Counted from the stretch's first letter, positions 11,671-24,040 are shown. The stretch is DNA of 64,000 bases from Grammothele lineata (GCA_002150815.3 NDFF03000001.1:186001-250000); one strand, 5' to 3'. A program made the numbers and translations. The notes: generated from the letters alone by a model not told the origin.

Positions 11671-12016
11671 GAGGGGAGGAATTTCGAGGGCGTGAACGAG
11701 CCGCCAAGGGGAGAAGAACCGGAGGGCCAGGCGGAACGGGGCGACTTCAAGCGACGCGAAGTGGCTGCATCCGCCACCGGCGCTCGCCGTGTGTGTCGCG
11801 TGAACGTGACGCCGCTGGCTGGCCCGAAGCGTGGCCTGGGTCTTCGGAGCCGGGAACCGCACACTACTGGTTCAAAATGTGACGAGACTTGCAAGGAAAG
11901 CACACCTTGGTTTGGACGCGAGAACAGCCTCTAGTAGAGTCAAGAGCACATCTTGCCACCGACACCGTGACGACTAACCTCGGACCCGCCAGGACGTCCG
12001 CGCACTAGTCTCCAAT
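11671..12016. promoter_or_regulatory. Divergent promoter region, USP48-like / membrane protein
   Basis: The region separates two start codons pointing away from each other (346 bp). The frame of the USP48-like gene stays open upstream to 11862, so the true start could be earlier. The methionine at 11670 was chosen because the sequence beyond it does not look like protein. No TATA box recognised. Confidence 0.45.
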
Positions 12017-13108
12017 ATGCTCCTCTTTTCCTTTCTCTTCGCGGGCGTGTTCATGCTATCCGCACTCAACCCTCCCTACACGCTAACCCTCGTTTCACAT
12101 TATATTCCAAAGCACCATCTGTCTCTCAATACACCCACGGTAGTTCGCCGACTGTCACCTTCAGCTTCCGTCACCCACCATCCACGAAGCAAGCATGCAA
12201 ACCGCTGCTTGCCCCCGGATTCGCCGGAACATACGCTGCCGTCTTTCGACGACCAGGCGCGCCGGGATGACATCGCAGTATTCTCTGGAGCCTCGTTGGC
12301 CGCTGCAATTATCTCCCCGACTGAGCGTCTGACCCTGACAACCCCTCAAACAACCCCTCTTGCTTTCAATACGCTCAGAGATATCGCTCTAAAGGCAACA
12401 TCTCTGTTTCTTTCGGCGGCATTCGACGTCTTGGTGTTTCTTGTATCTCTTTCCGCTATGCGCTGGGCGTGCTGCTGGATTGTCCGCAAGTTTCGTCTGC
12501 GCCAAATATCAGCTACCGTCGACATCATGAAGGTACGTTCAGCCTGGGGCGCGGTCTACAACAATTGTATCTGAACTGGGAGCAGATACCTGGCCAAGCC
12601 TTCACTCCAAGCAACTCGGTCGCCGATATTACAATACAACCATCCACTATCGACTCCGAGGTCTGCGATCTCATGCTCTCTGACGGCATCATAGTACCTG
12701 CTCAGGCTGCTGTGCACGCCATTCCGGTCGTCCCTTTCAAGTTGCGACTCACGTCCTCGGAACCGCCTGCTACTGGCGAGTGCAATGACTTAGACAAGAA
12801 CGCTTACCCGGATTTGGTGAGTACGATTAGCTTCCTCCTCGACGACAAACACCTACCCTCATTTTTGCAAGATGACATCGTCAAGTGCAGCGTCTTTCTC
12901 ATCGTGGTCCTCTTCGTCTACACTATCAAGTACTCTGGAAGACGCTGACGACAGCCGAGCTTCTCTCTCCCCTGGTCACGCGAGTTCCTCTCAGCCTTGC
13001 TCACCACATCTCTTCGCGGCCATGTCAATGGGGTGTTCGTTGCCCACACTCCCACTTGCAAGTCTCCTACCTAGAGCTAGCAGGAGACCCTTACATGAGG
13101 AGTCCTGA
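12017..13108 (+). CDS. Hypothetical membrane protein
   Basis: Unrecognised protein of 328 aa. Exons are 12017..12532, 12583..12816 and 12872..13108. The introns (50 and 55 nt) are phase 0 and have good donors (GTACGT, GTGAGT). A hydrophobic N-terminus (MLLFSFLFAGVFMLSAL) can act as signal peptide or anchor. A second hydrophobic segment lies at about residues 137-158 and is followed by basic residues (VRKFRLR), which suggests a membrane span with the positive side in the cytosol. The last exon encodes a Ser-rich tail. No catalytic motif was seen and no family is recognised. It shares its promoter region with the USP48-like gene. Confidence 0.6.
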
Positions 13109-13355
13109 ACGTGGCTGACGAAGGGTCTGAGCGCAACTACGACAAGAACGCCGTCTGTCAGAATGAGCTTTATACATACTATATTCTGTACTGCATTCCC
13201 GCTCGATGTGTACCCATATACTCCAGAATGTGCCCCCCGGTGAGAACATTTGAGCAGCGTCGACTGAGCAAAGGTAGTCATTCAAATATCCATGCAAGGA
13301 CATAAAACACTTCCTACAGCTATTTCGAGAAACCGAATGACACCCCCAGACTAAA

Positions 13356-14357
13356 CTACCTAAAGCCCATCCGATGGTATCTAAATCTCTTCGAGGGTGA
13401 AAGGGAAGGCTTGGGTTTCTGTTTAAGATATTTAGATAACGCCGACAATGTCAACACGTCTACAATACCCACCTCGACCTGTGAGCTCTTGACAACGGCA
13501 TCCAATACGCAGTTCGAAGACTTCGCCAACGTCTCTTCCTCCTCCTCAAGCAACCTCAACCGCTCCCTCTCTTCCGCAACTTCATGCAGAATGTCTGTGA
13601 CCTTCTGCTCTACTACAACAGCCTGCGTCTTCGCGAAGGCCGCAAGCTCACATTTGACCCGCGCATTCTCTGCCTCGAGCTGCTCGCAGCGCTGGAGCGC
13701 TGCGATCGCCTTCGCCTTCCAAAATTCTCGGCCGTGTGTGAAGGAGCTGAGAGCGGCCTCGAGTGAAAGCTTCTGCTTTGAGACGGCGTCGACTTGCTCC
13801 GCGAAGTATCTGCTTGTTGCAGCGCGCGACTCTTCTGCATTCGCGCGTCGCACGCGCTCAGCCTCGAGGGCGGAGAGCACCACTCCGATAGTGTTATTGG
13901 AGCCAGGACCATCCTGAGTGTCTTGCCCCTGGGCCTGCGCGAGCGCGTCATTGAGGAGGGAGACTTGCACACGGAGCTCCGCGTTCTCGCCATGGAGGGC
14001 TGTCCATGCGTCGCGCCTCTCTTGCACGAGTCCATCAACGACATTTTGAAGCTCGGCCGCGGTATCGCGTTGTGAAGATGGTGGCGACGAACAGATTACT
14101 GATACTGGTGAGGTGGAAGTCGCTGAGGACAACTTTGACTGCGTGGAGAGGTGGGATGCACGGTGAATATCAGTCGAGGCTTTGGACACGAGAGGAGTAG
14201 ATGCGGCTTCAGGGTCGTTGAGGGTGTCTGAGAAGATATCTCGAATGTTGAACGAGTCCGCTTCTGAGGAACGGAGGAAAAGAGAGAAGGGGTCAGGACA
14301 GTCAGGCCTAGAGACCAGGAGAGATGAATCCGAGAGGGAAGGAGAGCAGCTGGCCAT
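13356..14357 (-). CDS. Coiled-coil protein of unknown function
   Basis: Single open frame of 333 aa (14357..13356). The N-terminal third is Ser/Thr/Pro-rich. From about residue 95 to 285 the sequence is heptad-like and charged (for example LQRCEQLEAENARVKCELA), indicating a long coiled coil, ending with an Arg/Glu-rich run (AEERERLRLLEEEEE). A likely intron of 54 nt hides in frame near the 3' end, on the minus strand about 13491..13438 (GTGGGT to AAACAG, with CTAAAT before the acceptor). If it is spliced, the product is 315 aa. Such proteins often act in cytoskeletal or spindle structures, but nothing specific is visible. It is convergent with the 5' neighbour and divergent from the FHIP-like gene. 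Confidence 0.6.
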   Translation of the reverse strand: MASCSPSLSDSSLLVSRPDCPDPFSLFLRSSEADSFNIRDIFSDTLNDPEAASTPLVSKASTDIHRASHLSTQSKLSSATSTSPVSVICSSPPSSQRDTAAELQNVVDGLVQERRDAWTALHGENAELRVQVSLLNDALAQAQGQDTQDGPGSNNTIGVVLSALEAERVRRANAEESRAATSRYFAEQVDAVSKQKLSLEAALSSFTHGREFWKAKAIAALQRCEQLEAENARVKCELAAFAKTQAVVVEQKVTDILHEVAEERERLRLLEEEEETLAKSSNCVLDAVVKSSQVEVGIVDVLTLSALSKYLKQKPKPSLSPSKRFRYHRMGFR

Positions 14358-14863
14358 CGTAACGGGACAACGGGGAGCCTAGCATGAAGGACGCGTCGTT
14401 ATTGAAACTTTCGCTCGTATTATAAGCCTCTTCCACAGCTCATGTTAATGTCAGCCCTTGGTGTGTGTCGGAAAGAGCCTGTCGGACGTGAGGCTGACTA
14501 TCAAGCATTCCTAGAGACGTTTTCTAGCAGTCCTAAGTCCGCAAGCGTGAGTGCCATAAGCGTGAAAAGCTGGAGGATATATAACGGGAGACACGGAGAT
14601 GAATATCCACGGTGTGCCAGAGCGTGTGCGGTCGAGGGTATGCAGAGTTGTGTGCGCAGCTCAATGTGTATGTCAGGCTTGAAGCGAGTTCCGCGTCGGG
14701 CCACCGTCGAGCGTCGGGCAAACAGCCGCCGGCGTGCCGCCTCCTGAATCTCATACCTTCCGTCATCGTCGTTCCGTCCCCAGCTTCTTGGATACCGCTT
14801 GGAAACTGCATACGCGTCTGATCTACAAGGAGCACCCGGTCGTAGGCCCGTCAGACGGGAGGG
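14358..14863. promoter_or_regulatory. Divergent promoter region, coiled-coil protein / FHIP-like
   Basis: This 506-bp stretch lies between two start codons that point away from each other. A short AT-rich run (ATTATAAGC, about 14417..14425) could be a TATA-like element. No conserved ORF was seen. Confidence 0.4.
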
Positions 14864-17800
14864 ATGGATTACTTCTCCAAGTTCCTACGGTCAAACACGC
14901 AACCCACGCCCAAGGCGGAAGTACGTCCCGCTCTCGTGCCGAATATATGAGGAGTTGACAGCTCTCATCGTTTTTGTAGATTGATCATGCGCAAGAGTTT
15001 CACAAGTCTTGGGTGCTCATCAAGGTGTGCTTACCGACTGTTGCAACGTCGAGCTTCTACTTAGGACACGGATCCTGCAGAACACCCTTCTGCATCCAGA
15101 CGAACGCCAGTTAACACGGGGAATCAACTCCACCGATGTACCTGTGCGTCTTCAGTCCATGGTTGATTCGTTGGTATGGGAGTCTACGCGGACGGAAGAA
15201 GGGTGCGTGCGCGTGGCCTATCCGGTCGGTAGCATGGTTCTCAGCAGGACTGAATATATGCAGTGGGACGGGTGCCTGCCTAGAGTATCTCCTGAAGAAC
15301 GGTCAGTTTGTTAATGTATCCTCACAATACTCACAATACGAGCCCTCATGATGTTCTCCAGATGTTCTCGGGACATTGGTCAAGCTCAGCGAGTCGGACC
15401 GTCCATTCGGGATTCAGGCTGAAGTCTTGAGGGCGGTCCAGAATATGGTCGTTCTGCTGGATGAACAATTCCTCGTCCATTCTGCCGTACACAAGGCAGT
15501 CTTGCGACTACTTCGCAACTGCGTCGGCGATGATCTTCAGGAGCAGTTGGATGGACGGAATAAACCCATGGGAGCCGCCGGAAATGCCAGTCGCACCCAG
15601 CCGTCGGAGTACGAGGAGGATTGTATGCATCAACCCAGTCTATCTCTGATGATTTGAGCTAATCATCACTTCAGTGGTCAACCTGCTATGCATTCTTTGC
15701 AGCAGGATAAGAACATACCGCGAACTTCTCATGATCTTCTTCCATGACAAGCAGTGGTATCGACCAGAGCCGCTCTTTGTCGTAGAAGAGGAAGAGGAGG
15801 AGGAGGAAGAAGCGGACCGCGCTGCACCTTCTGATCAATCTGAACAACAGACTGCTGGTTCCTCTACACCTACCCGCGCGACGTCCCCAGCACCCTCCCA
15901 GAAAACAGATAACTCCGGCTTGGGATCATCCACCACTAAGAAGCCGGAGTACGAGTTTCTGTTGTTCAATTATCTCCTCCGCTTCGTACATCGAGAAGGA
16001 CAGATCGGTGACTTCGCTCGTGCGGGGTTGTTGTTCCTCATGGACGTGGCCATGTCGCCCGTGGATCCGTCGGCGCATAAGCTCATGGAGGACGACCTAC
16101 GATCATCCACTTCTTCGACTCATTCTGCTCCGGAGAACGACCCTAACACCGACGCTGCCCTTGCCCTAGCGGAGTACATCTTGGATGGAGATTTTTCTGA
16201 TGTGCTCGCGGCCGGTTTGGCTGCGGTATACTCTCTTCTACCCACGAAGTTGGAGGTACGGTCGTCCGTTTCGACGGATGCGGCGTCTGGATCGGCCATG
16301 ATCCTTGGCAGCAGCACCGCGCTTCAGTCGTCCCTGGAAGAGAAGGAGAGACTGGAGGCGGAACGAGATCGGAGCCGGGCAATGGGACTGGAAGAGTCTT
16401 CGAGTCCAGACTTCAAGGGGCGGCTTGACCACTTCCTCAAATTACTTGAGTTCCTCCAGGACGTGTTTCGGCGCAACAAGACACCAGACGTAGGAGAGGG
16501 GACCCTTGATCCCTCATCTCTAGTCGGCTCCGCGATTGTACAGTCTATCCTCGACGCGGTGCGTCGGGTATTCCTGGAAAACATTCTCTACCCTTCCATC
16601 CTGGAGTGCTCGGACGTCGATGGGAGCGCGGTAGCGGTCATGTCTTATATCGAGATCATGATCCGTACTCTCGAGAATGGCCAGCTTGCTGACTTACTTG
16701 TCGACTTCCTCATGAGCGAGGACAACGCTGAAGACTTATCATCGTCGAGACCTCGACCCCACTCCATGCTGAATCTAGGCGGAAAACTGCCCCCTAGTAC
16801 GATGTCGCAGGCAGAACTGAGCAAGAAGGCAAAGCAACGCCGACGAAAGAGTACGGCGATGACGTTGTTGGAGATGGAGGCGCCGGATGCACGGCGACAG
16901 TCATCATACTTCACTTCCATGGGTCGATTCACGCTGAAGGATCTACTCCTGACAAGCCTTCGTTCCAAATCCCCGCCTACTGCAGCTGCCGCTCTCCAGC
17001 TCCTTCAATCACTCTTACTGCAATACTGTACCGTTTGCGTCAATCAGCTCTTCGTCGTAATCCCCGACCCTCAGGCCACCTCATTCCCTCAGCCTGCTAT
17101 CCTCCCGGAAGCTATAGCCGATGTATTTCCACCTGCCAAACTCGAGGACGATTCGGATGACGAGGAGTTTGTATACCCAGGAGCGGAAGATACCAAACCG
17201 GCAGAATCAACACGCCAGCTATCAGCGGTGATATTTAGCCAACCCGATACGACGTACTGGACACACGAGCGTGAGATGGGCCTCTACCTCCAGCTCGTCT
17301 CTCGTGTCGATCCTAACCATGGCGAGGATGCATTCAGCACCGGATACGACCATTACCTGCGGGATGCCATATTTTCCATTCAAAGCCAGGCCTGCTTCCG
17401 TCAGGAGGTCGACTCTGAATCACGTGCGAAGATGAAGCATCGCCTGAATCCGAACGATCCAGTACTATCCCTCGTCCTCGACACGCTACGCAGATTCTTC
17501 TCCAACACCCCGGAAACTAATATGGCACTGACTGGAGTGCTTGCGACGCTTGCTCTCTGCCCGGACCGTTCCCTCGCTGGCTGGCTCACCTTCGCGCCCA
17601 AGGAGAGCCCTACGCCCTCAAATGCTCGCGAGCAGGATGACATCGCACCATTCGAGGACGATGGCGATGACCGCTCTATCGACTTCCGGATTGAGAAGAA
17701 GCTCGCGTCGGAGCACAACGCACTCCCTGCGTCGAGCATGGACGAGCAGTCGCGGCCAGTTGTCTACACAATCATCCAAGGACTTGTCGCGCAGCTTGAG

Positions 17801-18466
17801 CGCTACCGTCAGATGGTCGAGCGCTTCGATCAGTATCTTCAAGAGCGTCGCCAGGGTCTCCTGTTCAACGAGAACCTCACGGACGCGCTCACACTTGCGC
17901 TCGACATGGATGCGAAACCCTCAGGCTTCGCCGGCGCTTTCTCACAAGTGCTGTCATTATCTCCTGTCGAAGTACCGCAGCGACCGAAGCCTAAGCCGAA
18001 GCCGTCCGCATCGTCGACGCTCGTCTCATTCCTCACCCCGAAAAAGAGCAAGCCAGCCAAATCTACACTCCCTGAGCCCACGACACCCTCGCGTGGTGGT
18101 GGATCGCGGGCAGTCGAGGCTAGCCCGTTCGGTCCGCATTACCAGAAGACGGGCGCTATCACTGTAGAGCCGTTCTTCGCGCCCGCGCCGTCTGCTGGAC
18201 CTTGGACGCCGGCCAAGTCGCGCAAGTGGAACGCGGACGAGGAAGATGTTTTTGGCTCGTCGGGGCAGTGGGGCGACGGCCGCGTGTCATCGACTTCGGG
18301 GTCGCGAGTGGTAGACGATTCCGACGATGAGGAGCCGAAGGTGGCCCATGTTACGCTCTCATTGCTACTCGACAATGTCGTGATCTTGGAGGAGTCCATT
18401 AAGGAGCTGGTGGCAATCATACACGCGAGAAGAAGTCTGGGTATAGACTCGATCCGTTACCTGTAA
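14864..18466 (+). CDS. FHIP/RAI16-like protein of the FTS-Hook-FHIP complex
   Basis: Protein of 1104 aa. Exons are 14864..14920, 14980..15024, 15081..15202, 15264..15301, 15362..15622 and 15675..18466. The N-terminal domain carries family motifs: SLVWESTRTEEG, GACLEYLLKN and LVKLSESDRPFGIQ. In filamentous fungi and animals this family joins Hook and FTS to link endosomes to dynein. The middle is a helical repeat-like region, and the last 250 residues are low-complexity with Pro/Ser/Lys and acidic patches before a conserved-looking helix at the C-terminus. A nine-Glu run lies at about residue 205. For intron 2, an acceptor at 15080 was preferred over 15064 because it gives phase 0 and a usual length (56 nt). 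Confidence 0.85.
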
Positions 18467-18748
18467 ATTATCTAAACGATTGTTTGCTGGATGTGTAATT
18501 TGACTTGTTGAGGAATGTGTTTGAAATTGACGGGTGCCTGTCGACGTCGTCGAACGATTCACCGCAGGATGCACACGGATCATCCGAGTCAAACAGACTG
18601 CATGGCATACAAGTAGAGAAAGAGGACTAGACGATGATAATATATGGAGGAGAGGACGTAACGGGAAGTAGAGTCAAGAGATTGTGGACGAAATATGGAG
18701 GGACTCGGAAGTAACGCTGGCAGTGGACAAATACGCCTAATCTCTCGG

Positions 18749-21278
18749 TCAGTGACCGAACTCATAACCAATCTCGATAGGCCGAGTAAGCTGTGGGTAG
18801 TTGCGGTATAAGTGTAAGTTGTACGGGAAATCCGTCGATATCAGCTTCTGCTCGGGCTCGACCGCCTCCACCTTTGACCGTGCTGTCCGATAGCCCAAGT
18901 CATGTCTGCATTCGGTATATATTAGATAAACATAATTGTAAACGCGTCACACGTCTAGACTTACGCCTTCTGAAGATGTTTGACGAGCTGAAACATGAGC
19001 TGCCGCCGTACATGCTTCAACCTACAAACTGGGCATCTGTACACGTTGACGTAGCGGCGAAAGAGAGATCCAGTCTCCTTGAGCGCGACTTCGAACACTC
19101 GCACTTCTGCCGCAATAGTCTCTGACAAGACCATGATCGGGGAAGGATCATCCCGCTTATAGTGTAAACCGCTATCAAGATGCAGCAGCTAAAACGAATC
19201 GACGGACGTGGCTTAGTATTACGACCCTCAGACTATATTGGAGGCGTGGGACGTCACTCACAATACCCTTCCAGCTGAAAACCGGTCGAGCTTCTCTGCT
19301 CCCCGCCGGATGATCCCAGCACTTCTCGCAACCTAGACGAGCCTTGCACGCCCACATGTCAGTTGGAGACGCGGTATTCGGGTCGAGACCACACGCCCGG
19401 ACTACAGCGGTAGCCATCTCTGGAATGATACGCTTGTTCACGATGATGTTCTCCATGGTCCAGCCCCTCTTGAGTTGGTTTTCTGCAGCATACATATCTA
19501 CTAGCACCTCGTACGATGAGTCAGAAAAGCCACGCTGCTTGTAGACAACAGCACCACAGCGATGCGAGAGCACGGCAGGAAAGGTCATGAACTGTTGGTG
19601 GCAGATACCGAGCGGGAAGACATTTAGGTCGAAAGCACAGTCAAATGAGTAAATGGCCAGGGACAGCGGATCTTCTACTGCCTGAGCATGCGATTTACCC
19701 TCCAGCGAGTGTCGAAGGAAGTCGGTTAATTCCTGCCTGCGCTCCCAGTACCACCGCACGACGAGCTCGGGAAGTACTGGCGCTAACCGTGTTTCTAATA
19801 ACTCTCGCGTTACAGGGCCAGAACCGGGAGAATCGAGTAGCTCGCGGACTTCCGGAAAGAGCAAGTAGTCTACGACGGCGAGGGCGTCGCTGGACATAGG
19901 TGCATCATCATCGGCCCAGTGCTCGGATCCGGGCCAATTGTGTCTGTTGCTTAACCAAGCCTTGAGGAAACGTCGGAAGGTTTTGATGCGCGGTATGATC
20001 GCAGCACGCCTGGCATTGAAGGTGCGTTCTTGTTTGATAGCTCTAGCCCACTGCACTATCTCATCTCGGATATTGGCCCACGCTACAAACGATCAGTAAT
20101 GTCCCATCTAGAAGCAATGAACAGGAGCTACGTACCCCGATCGGTAAGTGACGCTGTCTTGCGAGCAAACGGTTTCTCAGCGAGACGGTATGTCCATACA
20201 TTACGGCCCAAATCTTCTTCCCCAAACCCCTCTTCCTGGAGTCGTAGTCGGATGCTGCAATCGAATCCGCAATCAGAATGGCACCAGCGCTGTGAGGGGT
20301 AGACCGACTCTTCGGCTCTCTTAGCTCTGAGGGCTCGGTTTTCAGCCTTGCGATCCTGCCAGAGCGATACCAGATAGTTGCTGAAGGTGCTCTGAAACTA
20401 CCCCGAGGTGAGTATCATATCAGTCGGAGCACTCGGGACACCATACCTCTTCTCTAGCACGAGCAGCGGAGGCGAACTCGTCCACTAGCCTTGAACGAGC
20501 TACTCGATCACCAGCTAGCATGATCCACTGCGCCCGGAAGTCGTCAACTTCAGGTAGATACCATGACGTTCCTGCCATTCGCTGAAATGGAGGCGCTTTA
20601 TCTGTTTCGTCTTGAATCAACTTCGTCAATTCCTTCATCTCCGGGGTCTCCTGGAATGTCAACCTACAACAGTTGAGCCCGACACGACACTGACCACTCA
20701 CGCAAACACTCACCGGGATGATTGGCATATCTGGGAACAGAATCTAATGCCTAGTGATGCCCAAATTCGCTTGCTGAGCGCACAGTTCTTCATGCAAACC
20801 TGAAGGAAATTAATGAGGCGGGAAAACGAGATGCGTATACTGCACCGGCGTGCTTACTGCGCAGTTCGCCATAAACACAACATTTGCGTACGCGGGCTCG
20901 CTGAGAAAACGCGGGCAGGGCGGGAGCTGCTTAATATTGGATCGGGCATTAACCCATATGATGGCATTGGTTTTTTGGAAGAGAAAGCTCCGCAGAGGTT
21001 TGCTGGTGCGTGATAGCACCAAGAGATCCCTGGGTTGTAACCAACTGAAAATCTGGAGAACCGTTAGCTCTGTGAGATGATCAGGAATCACATTTACATA
21101 CCTCCCATATCACATCAAAGGGCAACTCAAAAATCCCTGCCAGACCACCGCTGTTCTTGCGTCCAGTATGACGAGTGGTTTGGGACGTACCAGCCTCTTG
21201 TGTATGAGGCCTCTTGATAGTGAGGCCTCCGGTAGAATGAGCAGGCGGAGGGCTCGAAGTTTTCCTTTTACGTGCCAT
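18749..21278 (-). CDS. F-box protein with zinc-binding cysteines and C2H2-like finger
   Basis: Protein of 712 aa in eight exons on the minus strand: 21278..21102, 21052..20858, 20799..20714, 20663..20447, 20397..20136, 20082..19262, 19188..18965 and 18905..18749. The F-box is at about residues 48-90 (ELPFDVIWEIFSWL, RDLLVLSRTSKPLRSFL), which would bind Skp1 in an SCF ubiquitin ligase. Cysteines in CAVCMKNC and FCSQIC follow at about residues 122-150 and look like a zinc site. A C-terminal CPVC...HLQKAH arrangement resembles a C2H2 finger. The region between is probably the substrate-binding part. For exon 5 a second AG six bases later is also usable. The substrate is unknown. Confidence 0.75.
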
Positions 21279-21536
21279 TGATGAAGGGCTGTTGCCGGCG
21301 GGAGAGACGAGACGAGGGGCGGAATACAAGAGATAGATGCCTTGACCACCCACCTTCGGGCGTTAGCGTTTTAATAGCCGCACGCGTTTGTATCACGTGC
21401 TCGCGTTTACCAAAGACATTATACGCGACAAGGCGTGTCAAGGGAGGTGTCAAAGGAAGTCCAATGGCAAAAGAAAAGTCAGATAACGAGCAGCTAACAA
21501 TAACTTACAACACACGACGAGCAGTCCATGATGCAG

Positions 21537-22670
21537 TCACTTCGCCTTTTTCGCCTTTGGACCCCACCCTTTGTCTGCGCCCCTCGTCCCTGCACCGTCC
21601 CCCGCCCGTTTCACCTTGTTATCCATCAGCCGCTGCTGAATTCGCTCGAACTCTGCGTCATCAATATCCGGCAGTGAAGGGCCTTCCTTCCTCGACTTTT
21701 TCTTTGGCGACGCATCTTCCTTGTCTTCCTCCACAGTCTTATTGCGCTTCTTGCCCTTGCTGCCAGCTTTCCCCGCACTCTCAGGCTCCGCATACTTGGC
21801 CGCGAGACCGTCGAAGAAGCTATCCATGTTCTTCCGCTTCTTGAGGATCAATGCTTGAAGCGCCGAGGTATCCTCCACATCTGCTGCTTGCTTGCCCTTG
21901 CCTTTTCCCTTCGTCTTCCGTGCGCCCGGATTCCCACTTCCATAAAATTCATCCCACACACCGAGCTCCTTCGCCAGCTCCTCCGCCTCAGCCGCCTCCC
22001 TATCCGCCTGTTTCTTCCGCACGAGCTTCGCCTTCTCATCCTTCGTGCTCGCCTCCCATTCGGGTAGTAGCAATAGCTCACCCTTCTTGATGAGCGAGGA
22101 TATGGTTACAATGAAGCGAGCCTCGTCGTCATGGGTTGAGTGAGGGATGTGGGTCATGATTTCTTCAACAGAGCCATTGGTCTCGAGGTAAGCACTCTTG
22201 AGGTCCGCCACCTCCTCGGCGGAACCTGTTATATGGGGTGAACAAATCGCTGGACGTGAAGATAGCATATGATTTCCACACGCACCCTGGTACTCCTTCT
22301 TCATATCGTCTAGCTTTCCCTTCGTGACGCGGTCGAAGAGCTCCTCAAAATATGCCTCCCAGCCATCCTCGCCCGGGCCGAAGTCGAGCCCCTCGTCGGT
22401 CTTGCCGGTCAGATCATACCGGCCGCGCCTCTTCTCATCCGAGAGCACGGCGTACGCGAAGCCGAGCTGCTGGAACTTCATGGACGCATCTGCCCTCGCG
22501 CTCTCGTCCGCACCAGCATGCTTGTCGGGATGGTACTTGAGCGCGAGTTTCCGGTACGCTTTCTTGATATCGTCTGGCTTGGCGTTGGATGCGACACCAA
22601 GCACGTCATACAAATCAATGTCGTCCTGACCGGGGAAGAATTGGGAAATTGGGTCGTCGCGGTCGTCCAT
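21537..22670 (-). CDS. DNAJC9-type J-domain protein
   Basis: Hsp40 co-chaperone of 357 aa. Exons on the minus strand are 22670..22286 and 22225..21537. The J domain (about residues 18-90) carries the HPD motif in KYHPDKHAG, needed to stimulate Hsp70 ATPase. After the intron the family feature [16 protein letters not shown] follows, typical of DNAJC9, a nuclear protein that handles histones with Hsp70. The C-terminal half is Lys/Glu-rich with several basic clusters (KKKSRKE, KAKKAK), fitting nuclear location. The intron of 60 nt contains no stop and keeps the frame, so unspliced RNA would add 20 residues. An upstream in-frame ATG (22745) exists, but the region before MDDRDD looks non-conserved. 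Confidence 0.88.
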   Translation of the reverse strand: MDDRDDPISQFFPGQDDIDLYDVLGVASNAKPDDIKKAYRKLALKYHPDKHAGADESARADASMKFQQLGFAYAVLSDEKRRGRYDLTGKTDEGLDFGPGEDGWEAYFEELFDRVTKGKLDDMKKEYQGACGNHMLSSRPAICSPHITGSAEEVADLKSAYLETNGSVEEIMTHIPHSTHDDEARFIVTISSLIKKGELLLLPEWEASTKDEKAKLVRKKQADREAAEAEELAKELGVWDEFYGSGNPGARKTKGKGKGKQAADVEDTSALQALILKKRKNMDSFFDGLAAKYAEPESAGKAGSKGKKRNKTVEEDKEDASPKKKSRKEGPSLPDIDDAEFERIQQRLMDNKVKRAGDGAGTRGADKGWGPKAKKAK

Positions 22671-23051
22671 GGTGATGTGCGCGGGGGAGGCAGCTGGCGG
22701 ACGGGTTGAAGACTGAGTGGCGAAGACGCGTCTGTCACGATTCACGAGTTGACGCGTCTAATAAGCGCCCGAACACGCCCGTCGCTGTGACGTGTGACGC
22801 CCGAGGATGGTCCGCGAAATGAGCGCTCCTTGCGTTCCTGAAGGCTGAGATCTGAGACTCGGAGCGCTCCCGCGTTGCCTGGCATCTGCTCCCGCGATAT
22901 ATCCTTGTACGCCGGACGCTCGGCCATACTTTTGCAATCCAGCAGAAATGCCGTATGCATGCCACGCGCGGCTTGATAGTTTCTCATCTGTCTTCTCTGC
23001 CCCCCTTGAGTTACCTTCACCCTAGTGCCCCGACCGTGCGCTGACCCGCAG
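22671..23051. promoter_or_regulatory. Divergent promoter region, DNAJC9-like / secreted protein
   Basis: This 381-bp stretch lies between two divergent start codons. It contains a possible TATA-like GCGATATATCC near 22895. No ORF of interest. Confidence 0.4.
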
Positions 23052-24040
23052 ATGCACCACCTCACACTCCTTTCTTTCGTCCTCGTGGCGACCGATGTCC
23101 GTGCTCAAACACTCATCAATGGTCAGATCTTTACGAAAGGCCTGGCCATAGTCGATGCACCCGCTCCCAACAGGTCCGTCCCCGCCACATTGCGTCCGCG
23201 GTATCAGGTTGCCCCGCGGCTTACATCGTCGTAATGCCAGCCCAATGCACGCCGGGTTCGTGACCCAGGTGGCCATCGACGTCAGTACACTTTCAAGTTC
23301 GTAGCTACTTTCACGTACTGAGTCGGTCTGTCTCGTACTTCGTCCCGCCGCGTGCACAGGTCTCCGGCGATGGCCACCTCGACAAGACCGCCGCCATACC
23401 AGGCTCTGGCAAGTCTACACGTTTCGACAGCCTCGAGGTTTATCTCGTCTCGTCCGAGGAGCAGCTCAACCTCACCGTCTCCTCTGGTCCTGGCATCCTC
23501 ACTCAAGAGCCAGACAGCACCGTCAAGCATTGGGACTACAACGTCTCAACGTGCGTCCCCGCAGGGAGCTACAACGTGCGTCGACCTCGTCCCGCTGCAG
23601 GAATCTCACTTGCTGACCGGGCACGAATTGTACAGCTCACATTTTACGAGGCCTCCCACATCGACGGCGACGCCTTCTTTTCTATCACCGCCTATCCGTA
23701 TGTATCTTCCTAAACTATCGGGCGCATCTCGCCTGCCTTCCCTAGGACATACCAACTGACGCCGTACCACACATCGACTGTTGCTGATCTTGACAGCGTG
23801 ACGGTGATGAATGACCACCCGACGAACGCTTGCTCCAACGGAACAAACGCGCTCCAGGCTTTCCCGCAGGCGTCCTCGCCGCCTCCGCAGACGCCGTGGC
23901 TGGTGGGTACGTCGGTCGCGACGACACCGCTCCCGGGTTCAACGGGTAGCAACGGCGCAGTGGTCCTTCGATCTGGTTTACCCGCAGCGTTCAGGGTGCT
24001 TGTCTTTGCACTTGGCGTCTTTACTCAATTCCTTCTGTAA
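23052..24040 (+). CDS. Secreted GPI-anchor-type protein
   Basis: Protein of 244 aa from five exons: 23052..23173, 23241..23280, 23360..23575, 23636..23697 and 23746..24040. The N-terminus (LTLLSFVLVATDVRA) is a signal peptide with probable cleavage before QT. The C-terminus ends in a small-residue site followed by the hydrophobic stretch AAFRVLVFALGVFTQFLL with nothing after it, the typical GPI-attachment signal. The mature part resembles a beta-rich surface domain (STRFDSLEVYLVSSEEQ, FFSITAYP) with a few N-glycosylation sites (NLT, NVS). Its end is Ser/Pro/Thr/Gly-rich, as in cell-wall or plasma-membrane anchored proteins. No enzymatic motif is seen. The product is probably exposed at the cell surface. 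Confidence 0.8.

Noticed and set aside
15025..15064. 40-nt intron ending at the first AG in the FHIP-like gene
   Set aside because: It gives the wrong phase unless the donor is moved; the acceptor at 15080 gives phase 0, a usual length and a good CTGCAG.
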